NCBI RefSeq assembly: GCF_038725785.1
Contig: NZ_CP109796.1
Coordinates: 2,666,001-2,730,000, forward strand
DNA: 64,000 nt
DNA from: Termitidicoccus mucosus
Lineage (GTDB): Bacteria; Verrucomicrobiota; Verrucomicrobiia; Opitutales; Opitutaceae
Direction of reading: 5' to 3'
The position numbers and the translations under genes are program-made. This document shows, piece by piece, positions 25,569 to 34,325 of the stretch. The first letter of the stretch is position 1; the number at the start of each line of letters is the position of its first letter. Below the pieces are notes generated by a model, which searched no databases, was not told the DNA's origin, and was given only the letters and a program-made list of their open reading frames with translations.

Positions 25569-26348
25569 ATGTCCTCCGGCTCCGCGTTTGCCGACGCCAT
25601 CCTGTCGCTGTCGGCGGATTCCAACGATTCGGCTTGCGTCGCGCTCTTTATGCAACTGCTGCGCGAATCGCCCGGCTTGCGCTACTGGCTCGCCACGGTG
25701 TTCCTTGAACCGCGCACACGCGCGCGCCTTGCGCGTTATCTGCGCGACAAGGAACGCCCGCCGGGGCACGCCAGCCAAGGGCGCAATTTGCTCGCATGGC
25801 TGGCCCATGCCAACACCGCACTCGAAACCGACGCTGCCGGGCTCGCTCGCGCTCGCGCGCCGGCTTCCGCCGCGCCCTACGGCGGGCTCACGCGCGGCCA
25901 GATCGCCGGACTCATCCGTCGCTGCCAATCGGGCGGCGAGGGCGATGTCGCGCTCGCCTCGTTCCTGCTGGCCCGCGCATGGCGGCAGGCTCCCGCTGGC
26001 GCGCCTCCGAACACCTCACTTTTGGTGATGGGCGGAATGTTTTTGCAGGCAGTGTTTGCCGGCGATGCCCCATCGGGGCCGCTCATTCGCCATCTCACCA
26101 AGGCCATGGAGTTTTTCCACGGGCATCCGCGCGGCTCCATCACCCGCTCGCACTACGGCCATGCCAGTTGGTGGAAACTTTCCGTGCTGCATTACATGCT
26201 CAACCATCCCAGGCCGCGCTATCGCACGCGGGATTTTATAAAACATCTGGACACGCAAAAAATCACCGTCGATGCGAAAGACCTGCGCCGTTTCTGTAAA
26301 AGACACGGCATCGTCAGGGATACTCGCCCCGGCAGGCCAAAGCTATAA
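25569..26348 (+). CDS. Unrecognised protein with basic GRPK C-terminus
   Basis: The 259-residue soluble protein is the last gene of the island operon. It is mainly helical. The central part is Ala/Arg-rich and the C-terminal 60 residues (RYRTRDFIKHLDTQKITVDA, then DLRRFCKRHGIVRD) look like a small helical DNA-binding unit ending in RPGRPKL, an AT-hook-like tripeptide context. I do not recognise the family. It could be an element-encoded DNA-binding or replication-associated factor. It converges on the second AraC gene with only six bases between the stops. Confidence 0.6.
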   Translation: MSSGSAFADAILSLSADSNDSACVALFMQLLRESPGLRYWLATVFLEPRTRARLARYLRDKERPPGHASQGRNLLAWLAHANTALETDAAGLARARAPASAAPYGGLTRGQIAGLIRRCQSGGEGDVALASFLLARAWRQAPAGAPPNTSLLVMGGMFLQAVFAGDAPSGPLIRHLTKAMEFFHGHPRGSITRSHYGHASWWKLSVLHYMLNHPRPRYRTRDFIKHLDTQKITVDAKDLRRFCKRHGIVRDTRPGRPKL

Positions 26349-26354
26349 ACAGGT

Positions 26355-27230
26355 TCACTGATGTTTTTTCTTGGAAAGCAAACGTCCGTAGAAGGCGCGA
26401 AGGTTGCGCGACAGGTGGCTTTGGTCGGCAAAGCCTGCCTGGGTGGCTATCTCCGACATGCGCATGCCTCCGCGTTGCAAAAGCTCCAGCGCACGATGAA
26501 CACGCTGTATGAGGATGTATCGCTGCGGGGCATAGCCGGTTGACGCCTTGAATTTGCGACCGAAATGGCTCCTGCTGATGCCGGCGACACGGGCCAGTTC
26601 CCATATTTCGAAGCGCTCTGAAATATGCTCGTTTATCCAGTCATGGACGAGCTTCAGTTGCATATTCTGCAATTCCGCTGATTTTTGCACCCGCGCCTTC
26701 GCGCGTGAGCGTATTCGGATGAGCTGCGCGCCCAAAAAGATGCCGGCCACCCGCAGGTGCAACGGATGCAGCCGGTCATGCTGGCGGCAAAGCTCGGCCA
26801 TGAGCAGCACAAGGCCCAAGGTCAGCAAATCGCAGGCAAGAAGCTCGCCCCAATGATGAATGGCGACATCCTTCCAGCCGTCGTTTGGCGATATCTGCGC
26901 CATAAAAGCCTCGCTGATATACAAACAGACGAGCGGGGCGGGAGCATACCATCGGAGGGAATGGGGCAGATTTTTCTCGATAAAGCACACCTGCTGGCCC
27001 GAAACCCGCCGCTTGCATTGCGAGCCGTCGGCCATGCGCCATGTAATCTCTGCATCGGAGCAGGCATCCAGCATCAAAATAAATTGATGGCGGTCGTGGA
27101 TATGTTCCTCCCAATAGTGTGCGGGATGCACGGCATAGCCGATGTCAACGGATTCGTCGTTGATGCGAACAAGACAATCTCCGGCGGGGTAAGGTGGATT
27201 GCGGCATGTGGAATCGATGGGCTGCGGCAT
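26355..27230 (-). CDS. AraC-type regulator facing the T4SS operon
   Basis: The 291-residue protein has an N-terminal cupin-like sensing domain (HYWEEHIHDRHQFILMLDAC, with metal- or ligand-type histidines, then VCFIEKNLPHSLRWYAP) and a C-terminal double HTH (VAGISRSHFGRKFKASTGYA, then MRMSEIATQAGFADQSHLSR). The N-domain resembles the AraC/RhaS cupin fold. It is related in the HTH part to the AraC regulator at the other end of the T4SS operon. The next gene beyond it belongs to the rhamnogalacturonan locus, so it might regulate either block. The ATG at 27228-27230 is well placed. Confidence 0.87.
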   Translation of the reverse strand: MPQPIDSTCRNPPYPAGDCLVRINDESVDIGYAVHPAHYWEEHIHDRHQFILMLDACSDAEITWRMADGSQCKRRVSGQQVCFIEKNLPHSLRWYAPAPLVCLYISEAFMAQISPNDGWKDVAIHHWGELLACDLLTLGLVLLMAELCRQHDRLHPLHLRVAGIFLGAQLIRIRSRAKARVQKSAELQNMQLKLVHDWINEHISERFEIWELARVAGISRSHFGRKFKASTGYAPQRYILIQRVHRALELLQRGGMRMSEIATQAGFADQSHLSRNLRAFYGRLLSKKKHQ

Positions 27231-27445
27231 TCTTATTTTTTAATTTCCTGTATTTACTCCCAGTCCATTGTAATATTCGGCTACGGGATAGGAATTTCCA
27301 TGTCATATGATAAGACAAGCGGCATAGGATGGATGGAGCATGCGGAATACCTGGCATCCCGCATGGGGATTTAGTGTCTCGTGGGAAACGCCTTATTCAT
27401 TTTATCCAAACCAAGGCTTTGACAGGGATAATTTCGCTCAATTTG

Positions 27446-27841
27446 TCACTTCGCCTGAACCGGACCGATATTCGTTATCTGACCATCCTTGGCGGTGAGT
27501 TTGAGCCAATACCAGTAGTGCGCATTCGCATCGGGAACCTTGTCCGTGTAACTCGTTACCTCTAATTTCACGGATTTCACACCGACGCGGTTTCTCGGGT
27601 TGGCGCTTGTATTGCGGGTGATGTTGACGGCCCGCCATTCGCCCTTGGGCAATGTCCAGGTGAGTTTGACCGTTTCGCCATCGCGCTCGGCCTTGAGGCT
27701 ACTGTCCGTCGCAACGGCGGTTGCGGTCGAAGCGGGCTTCTTGTTTGACGGAGATTCTTTTTCAGGAGCCGCATACGCGGTTGCTGAAGATACGGCGGCT
27801 GCGATGACACTCAGTATGAGGAGTTGTCTGATAGTATTCAT
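27446..27841 (-). CDS. Small secreted FN3-like protein
   Basis: The 131-residue precursor has a Sec signal (cleavage near ATAYAAPEK), a low-complexity Ser/Thr/Lys spacer and a C-terminal domain of about 85 residues with beta-sandwich features (VKLTWTLPKGEWRAVNI, then YWYWLKLTAKDGQI), resembling a fibronectin type III module. It lies 19 bases downstream of the rhamnosidase gene and is probably co-transcribed. It may act as a carbohydrate-binding or structural accessory, but no ligand residues are identifiable. Confidence 0.65.
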   Translation of the reverse strand: MNTIRQLLILSVIAAAVSSATAYAAPEKESPSNKKPASTATAVATDSSLKAERDGETVKLTWTLPKGEWRAVNITRNTSANPRNRVGVKSVKLEVTSYTDKVPDANAHYWYWLKLTAKDGQITNIGPVQAK

Positions 27842-27860
27842 GGTGGCGTGGGCGATTATA

Positions 27861-30800
27861 TTATTTCGATGGCTTTAAATTTTCATTCGCGTTACGGGTC
27901 GCGCGTAACTGGACTGGGCCGAGCAGACCCGACTGGCGGAGTCGGTCACTGGGTTTGTAGGGGTTAAAGGTCGCCCATGACACGCGCTGCGATTCCGGCA
28001 ATCCCGAGTCCGCTATCAGTCGATTTGCCCAGGTGTTGATGATCTTTACCTCAAGCCGGTTTTTCCCGAGGCGAAGCACCTTGGTCACATCCACCGCGTA
28101 AGGTGCCTTCCACAGCGCGCCCAAATCAACTCCGTTCAACGTCACCGAGGCCACCGTTTCCACGCGACCCAGATCAAGCATCACATTCCCGTCCGGCATC
28201 GCCGACAGGTCAAACTCCTTCGCATACGTCGCCGCGCCGGAGTAGTTGCGGACACCGGAATCGGAATGCGCCGTCCAAGAAATCAACGCAGGAAATGCCA
28301 ACTGCTCTGGTGCGCCGGTGCCCGGCTGGAATCCAACCTGCCACGGGCCTGAAAGTTTTTCAAGACGGGAATTTCCCGACAAGACCGGGAGGCGTTTTCT
28401 TTGAGCCGGTTCGTCGCGAAACACGACAAAGAGCGAGGCATTGGCTTCCAACTGAAGCGGCACTTCGATGCGGTTCTGTTTCGCACAGAATCCGGGCAGT
28501 GCGGTGATCTCCCCCGTTTCGGGATTCCATGCCTGCGGAACCCGTCCGTGCACCCGGAATTGCCCGGCAAATGTCGCGGGTTTTACGCCACGGTTTGCCA
28601 CAAAATAAATGTCTTCGACGTCGGTGCGACGGTGCGCGAATATGATTTTTTGATCGGTGGATACCGCTTCAAAATCTTTCGGCACCCCCAGTCCATTCAG
28701 AATTTCAGCCGGCGTGCGCCCCCAGACCACGCGCCCCTTGCCGGTCGCATGCTCGCCTGACGTTCCCATCCGGCCCGTCCCCCACAATTCATCGGCAATT
28801 TTTCGAACCTCCGCGTCGCCGGCAGCACCATCGGCGAGGCTGCGCGATCCGACGGGTTTATTTGTTGCGAGAACGACCGCCCCCTGCGTCACCAGTGTTT
28901 TCAAATGGCGGGCGGCGGCGAGCGTCATGCGATCACCGCCCGCAAGAACCAACACGCTGTAGCTCATTCCGCCCGGCATCACCACGCGACCATCTTTCAC
29001 ACCGGCCATGAGCAGGGGCTCGTCTCCGCATACGTCGTAATCATAACCGTCCGGTGGAGCGGGCCGCATCCGCGCCGGGAAAATTTTCAGAGGGACATCA
29101 TTTCCCAAATGATAGAGCAGATCAATCACCGGCTGTCCCTGACGCATCATGTGCGAGGACCGGGCGAGCATGTTCCAAAAACCGCCGCTATATTCCCACC
29201 ATGTGTTGTGCCGTTGATACGGGAGATAATAACTATCCTCCGTAACTCCGGGCTTTCGATCGTCCCAGGGCTGATGCACGTAGGCGAGCACGACAAAATA
29301 GTTGATTCCCAATGCCAGCGCGTTGTCCGCGAGGGGTTTTATTCTTGTCAGCGTAACGTCGGCGGGACTGCCTGTGAACGCCTCGGCCGCCGCGAGCGGA
29401 AGACCGTAGAGGTGAGCGGCGGACGATGCTTCCTTGAGGTCGAGCGTTCCGTCGCGCTGGCTCAGCCAAAATTCGGACATCGGAATATCGGTGCGCCCCT
29501 TGGACTGAATGTTATCGACCGGGAGGCAGGTAGCGATGCCGGGGGCTTGCGCCATCACCGTCATGCCGTTGGCGTGGCAGAGTCGTTGAATTCCCGTAGT
29601 AGAGATCGGCAATCATGTCGGCGCATGTGCGCCGCACGTCGGTAAGAAACCGGTCCGATTGCTCGCGGCTGCCCACCACGCGTCCCGCCATGCTCGGCAA
29701 AAGGCGCCGCAAATCATAACCGCGCCTCGCCTGAAACTGTGCGGGAAAATCAGCCGTCCAGTTTTGTGAACCGGTCTCGGCGCTATCAATGTGGATTCCC
29801 GCCAGTCGCGCGCCTGGAACACTTCGTACTTCATTCAAAATTTTCCCGACATAATTGTCGAACTGCACCTGCGCCGCTTTCGCGCTCATCTTGTCACATT
29901 CCAGTCCCTTGCTCTCGGGGCGGCTGTGCTTGGTCGATGCTCCCGTCGCGGTGTGGCCAAAGCGCAGGATCGTCCACCGGCCGGGTGGCGCGTCCCAAAC
30001 CAGCGTCCCGTCAGGGTTGAGCCGGTTGGTCAAATCAACGATTTTCGCCGGATCAATCACCTCGTGCACGGCGTAATCTGGGGTGCGATCAGGATCTGCG
30101 AAGTCGATGTAGTTTGCCGATTTCACCTCCCATTGATCAATGCGTGCTTCGCCCAATAGCTCGACGCTGCCGATGTGCAAATCGTCATCCTTGTAGAGCT
30201 TGTTGGGCCCCCAATCATGAAGGTTCAAGCGAAAGAATCGCGCCGTCTTTGCCGGAAAAGCCAAGGTTTGCCGTTGGCGTCCGTCGAGTTGGAGTCCGCG
30301 CTGTGGCAGTGTGCAGACGAACTCCCAGTGAATCCCGTCATCGCTCGCCTCCAACTGGCCGAGGGATGGATGCGGATGCACGCCCTGCCCGTAATTGTCA
30401 TCGCTCCAATTTCCGGGAAGCTGCGTGGCCATGATGAGGCCCTTGGTGTTCGGCCGTTGCGCAAACACAATGCTGCGTGCCGTAAACGGCCTGCCGTAGT
30501 CGATTTGAATCAATGTCGGCTGGCCTTTTGGCAAAGGTGGAATGCGGACTTTCTTGCCGTCGCGAGCGAACATCGTGGCCAAATCAAGCCCGGCCGGTTT
30601 GCAGGTAAGGACGGGCGGCTGGGCGGTTTCATTTCCAGCCGGTGATGGATAGGCCAGCACCGCGACATCCCGATAGAAGCCATGCATCGTCGGCGGTTGT
30701 GGCAACTTTCCGGAAAACGTGCGCCCGCCATCAATCACAATTTCGCTGGAAACCAGCCGCTGCAAACCAAGCTCCGGCGTGATCCACGGCCCTCCGGCAA

Positions 30801-31143
30801 CAAAGCCGGGCCCTACATTTAATTCCAAGGACATGCCAAGCCGCGCACACTCGGACGCAGCAAACCGGACTCGCGTCATAAACTCGGGCGAAAGGCTCTT
30901 GTAGGCATCGGGCGCATCGCTGAAGACCTGCTCGTAGATAACCACACCACCGAAACCGACGCGTTTCATCGCTTCGAGATCCTGTGTGATGCCATGCTCC
31001 GTGGTGACGGACTCGCCCCAAAACCACCAAATAGTGGGCTTGGCCGATGACGGCGGATGCATGAATGATTCCGGTTCCAAAGCCGCAGCGGGCATGGTGC
31101 CAACGAGGGCCAGCAAGCAACCCAGCAACACACTTGTTTTCAT
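27861..31143 (-). pseudogene. GH106 alpha-L-rhamnosidase, split by one frameshift
   Basis: Two frames (about 29512-31143 and 27861-29612) together encode one GH106 enzyme of about 1090 residues with a signal peptide from MKTSVLLGCLLALVG. GH106 enzymes release terminal alpha-L-rhamnose from rhamnogalacturonan and other pectic glycans. Diagnostic stretches are PTIWWFWGESVTTEHGITQD, HIDSAETGSQNWTADFPAQF with RRGYDLRRLLP, and a C-terminal jelly-roll (MLDLGRVETVASVTLNGVDL). The break is at 29588-29596. Restoring one G and one C there gives LYYGEFQRLCHANGM, the expected sequence, so a two-base consensus error is plausible. The chosen ATG is 31141-31143. It follows the LacI gene after 76 bases. Confidence 0.85.
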
Positions 31144-31219
31144 TTTTGTTTCTTTGCGAGGCATGACCGTCTTTGGGCAATGATGTTAATGATATATTAT
31201 ATACTTTCCGCCCCAGCCA

Positions 31220-32359
31220 TTACTCCGCCTGAACCAAGCCGATATTGGAGCTGTGACGGTGTTTGGCTTGGCTGGCGGGGCCATGCCAGCGCCGCGATAA
31301 AAGCTCGGATGCGCGCACAGTCGGACCATCAATCCATTGCGCCGGGATAAGCGTGGTCGATGGATGTTCCGAAATACCATATTCGTTGCGGTAGATTTGT
31401 CCGATAACCTGTTCAATGCCGCGCGCGCCGAGCAGCCAGGGCTGCTGGTCGATGCTCGCACAGGCAATGCCGGGATTTTGCGTTGTATTCAGGCAAAAGT
31501 ATCCGTGTGTCGTCGCAATTTTTGCACCGCACTCGCACATCCAATCCATGACCCTGGCATCAATGCACAGCACAACATCGGGATTGTGTTTTGTAAACCA
31601 CGTCGAAAACGCTGTGCGATCAATCACGGGAACGATAAGCGTGGGAACTTCCGGGTTATTGTAATCGTAACCGCTTTTGAACATCCAATAGGCGTCACCC
31701 CAGCGATGGAGCAGTCGCTCCTCGCCATATTGATTGAGCACGAGACCGGGCCGCCGGTAACCGAGCGCGTGCAGGCGGTGGAGCACCATGTTCATCGCAT
31801 TGTAATGATTCGGGCAGATACTATGAAACGCGTTCTCGCCAATACTAAAGTCTGCGTAGAGGCATGCATAACGCGACCAGTCGAAGTTGTTTATAGTGTT
31901 GTGGTTTTTCACCGGCAGCAGGAAAACGCCGGATATGCCGCCTTCATGAAACATGGAAGCGAGTTGTTCCTGAGTGGCGGCGCCACTATGGCGGCGAGTC
32001 ATGTCGAAAGTTTTTATTTTGAAGCCGAGTTGTGCGGCACGTTCGCTGGCGCCTTTTACGATTTCACTGATATAGCAAGCCGGACCGAACGGACGGTTTT
32101 TCGAACCATCAAGGTCAACGAGAGCAACCACACCCTGAAACGCGGTTCCTCGTTTGCGGCGCATTCCGGCCATGACTGCTCCGGTAAGCGGATTATGCTG
32201 GTAGCCCGCGGCCTTCGCCGCTGCGTGGATGCGTTTGCGGGTTTCGGCTTTTACGCTCAGTTTGTTGCGCAAGCCTTGCGCGACAGTCGTGTGCGAAAGA
32301 CCGAGCACGCGGGCGAGATCGCGGACTGATGTGGCGCTTGAGATTTCCTTGGGTTTCAC
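31220..32359 (-). CDS. LacI-family transcriptional regulator
   Basis: The 379-residue protein has an N-terminal LacI HTH (SVRDLARVLGLSHTTVAQGL, then the hinge-proximal RIHAAAKAAGYQHNPLTGAV) and a periplasmic-binding-protein-like sensor domain. Such proteins repress sugar-utilisation genes until an oligosaccharide or sugar phosphate binds. It starts with GTG at 32357-32359 and lies 25 bases after the PL4 lyase gene, so it is probably the local regulator of the rhamnogalacturonan genes, co-transcribed with them. I could not identify its operator by eye. Confidence 0.9.
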   Translation of the reverse strand: MKPKEISSATSVRDLARVLGLSHTTVAQGLRNKLSVKAETRKRIHAAAKAAGYQHNPLTGAVMAGMRRKRGTAFQGVVALVDLDGSKNRPFGPACYISEIVKGASERAAQLGFKIKTFDMTRRHSGAATQEQLASMFHEGGISGVFLLPVKNHNTINNFDWSRYACLYADFSIGENAFHSICPNHYNAMNMVLHRLHALGYRRPGLVLNQYGEERLLHRWGDAYWMFKSGYDYNNPEVPTLIVPVIDRTAFSTWFTKHNPDVVLCIDARVMDWMCECGAKIATTHGYFCLNTTQNPGIACASIDQQPWLLGARGIEQVIGQIYRNEYGISEHPSTTLIPAQWIDGPTVRASELLSRRWHGPASQAKHRHSSNIGLVQAE

Positions 32360-32384
32360 GTTAAGGTTTGGCTACACGGTGTTT

Positions 32385-34274
32385 TTATGGCGCGGCTAAT
32401 CGTGTTCCTGCGGCTTCCAATCGCAGATAGTCGTATTGCGTGGTTCCTGTCTTGCCCTTTCCCATTACTTGCGAAATGGCGATGGTATTCGTTCCTCGCT
32501 TTAACAACCCGGGTGGGATTGCAATGCGTGTTTCCGCGAATGGGCCATGGCTGCCAAGGCGAATCGGCGCATGGGCGGGGTGCGGCGTTTTATACGTGCC
32601 TATCTGCGTTCCGTTGACGGTGACCATCAACGTGCTTTCCGAGGACGCCAATGCGATATACAACGATGCCGGCGCATCTTTGGCAGGCTTGTCGGCCAGC
32701 GAGAATTTGATCGTCCATGGCGTCGGCCCGAACTGCGCATAATTCCAATCCTTGCGCCAATCGCTCTTGCCCACGGTGTAAGTCAAACCGCTTTCGGACT
32801 CGGATCTGGATTTGGCGAACGTCGCCCACTGCGTATAATTAAACGCGCCGTTGTGAAATTCTTGGGAATCGCGGTCGGGGATGCCGATTTCCCACAGTGT
32901 GTCCGCCACCCGTGGCGGCGTCCACAGCACAGTGCCCACATCCAGCGCCTTGCCCGCGCTCACTTCGATATTCGCTTGCTTAAAGGTGCCGATATTTCCC
33001 GCGCCAAAGGCCCACAGATGGTAAACGCCGGGGAGCACGTGCGGAATGTTGAAGCGTCCGTCCGCAGACGTTTTTACCCAGAATTGATACGTTCTGCCCT
33101 GCAACTGGAAATCGGTGCCGTTGTCGTCCGGCGCCAAGCCTATCCATGCGCCAGCGGCTATCGCTGCAGGGTTGCCGCCATCGCTCACCTTCAATGTGCC
33201 ACTGACCGTGCCCCGCCCCGATTCCTGCACATAATCAGCATTCTTGAACCAGCGGTAAGGCCACGCTGACCGTTCGGCCACCGCTTGCGCCTGTGCGTCG
33301 TGCCACAGCGATTCAACGACTTTGGATGACGAATCGGACGCCGCGCCCTGATAACTGTTCGCATAGACAAAGAACGGGCCGTAGGTCTTTTTGAAGACGT
33401 TGCCGTCCGCCATAATCAACTGGGTGCCTTGGCTATAGTGTGAGCCATTGAGCATATTCAACAGCGCATGGTTCATGTGTCCGGTCAGCTCCCGCTTCAT
33501 GGGGCCGCCGTTGTAATACTCATGGCTGGGAATCGTCATCCAGATGCCTACGCGTTTGCTGGTGCTGCTCCAGCCCCACACGTTGAGGTCGCCCAGGTCC
33601 GCGCTGTAGGAGTATTTGCATTCGAACTGGCCTGCGTAAATGCCGCTGGTCAGCAAGGTCACCTCCTTTGGCGCACCCTCCACCGGCACGGAGGCGACCA
33701 TGTCTTCCAATGTCGGCATTTTTCTCTGGCGCAGAGCATCGACACTGAGCCAGTCGAAGATGGGACTGATATACGCGTTCGAGCGCCACTCGCCGACGTC
33801 GGCGCGGGGGTAGGTCGCAGGGTGATTCAGCATGGCAGTCGCGTAATAGCCCTGTGTGCCGCGTTTCAGGCTGTAATAGATGTCAACATCCATGGCCGCG
33901 TCGGCGGACTTGCCGGACCAGGGGCTGTGGACCTTCACTTCCGCATAATCGCCATGGTTGGAGGCAGGATCGGCAGTCACCATCGCCGTGCCGTGCGGCC
34001 CTCCATAGGCCGGCGTATTCCAACTCCAGTAGAATCTGCCGCCGCCGTGACCGCCCTCGAACAGGTTCATGCCTTGATAGATAAAGCTCCTGACGGAGGC
34101 ATCCGTCTTGTTGATGCGAATCGCCACGATTCCATTGTCGAGAACAATGCTGTCGCCCTCATCCTTGAGCGACACGTCGGGGCCGTTCCCGCTGCCGCCA
34201 CCGGGGACGTTGGCAAAACAAATGCTTGATGCCAGCATGCACGCGGCGACAAGAACAACTCGGATTATTTTCAT
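32385..34274 (-). CDS. Rhamnogalacturonan lyase, PL4 family
   Basis: The 629-residue secreted enzyme has a signal peptide (to about SSICFA) and the three PL4 domains: a catalytic super-sandwich (IVLDNGIVAIRINKTDASVR, FYWSWNTPAYGGPHGTAM, NHPATYPRADVGEWRSNAYI), a FN3-like middle domain (GTVSGTLKVSDGG) and a C-terminal CBM-like domain (LWEIGIPDRDSQEFHNGAFN, YDYLRLEA). PL4 enzymes cleave the rhamnose-galacturonate backbone of RG-I by beta-elimination. It lies between the PL11-GH42 and LacI genes on the same strand. A second PL4 copy is at 53889-55800. Confidence 0.93.
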   Translation of the reverse strand: MKIIRVVLVAACMLASSICFANVPGGGSGNGPDVSLKDEGDSIVLDNGIVAIRINKTDASVRSFIYQGMNLFEGGHGGGRFYWSWNTPAYGGPHGTAMVTADPASNHGDYAEVKVHSPWSGKSADAAMDVDIYYSLKRGTQGYYATAMLNHPATYPRADVGEWRSNAYISPIFDWLSVDALRQRKMPTLEDMVASVPVEGAPKEVTLLTSGIYAGQFECKYSYSADLGDLNVWGWSSTSKRVGIWMTIPSHEYYNGGPMKRELTGHMNHALLNMLNGSHYSQGTQLIMADGNVFKKTYGPFFVYANSYQGAASDSSSKVVESLWHDAQAQAVAERSAWPYRWFKNADYVQESGRGTVSGTLKVSDGGNPAAIAAGAWIGLAPDDNGTDFQLQGRTYQFWVKTSADGRFNIPHVLPGVYHLWAFGAGNIGTFKQANIEVSAGKALDVGTVLWTPPRVADTLWEIGIPDRDSQEFHNGAFNYTQWATFAKSRSESESGLTYTVGKSDWRKDWNYAQFGPTPWTIKFSLADKPAKDAPASLYIALASSESTLMVTVNGTQIGTYKTPHPAHAPIRLGSHGPFAETRIAIPPGLLKRGTNTIAISQVMGKGKTGTTQYDYLRLEAAGTRLAAP

Positions 34275-34325
34275 GTGTCTTTGAATATGGGTTAATTAAT
34301 CGTATTTTGCGCGTCAGGCTTGGTC

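Noticed and set aside
26341-26400. Right attachment site of the island
   Set aside because: No direct repeat of the sequence near 11930-12030 was seen here or in the spacer at 27231-27445.
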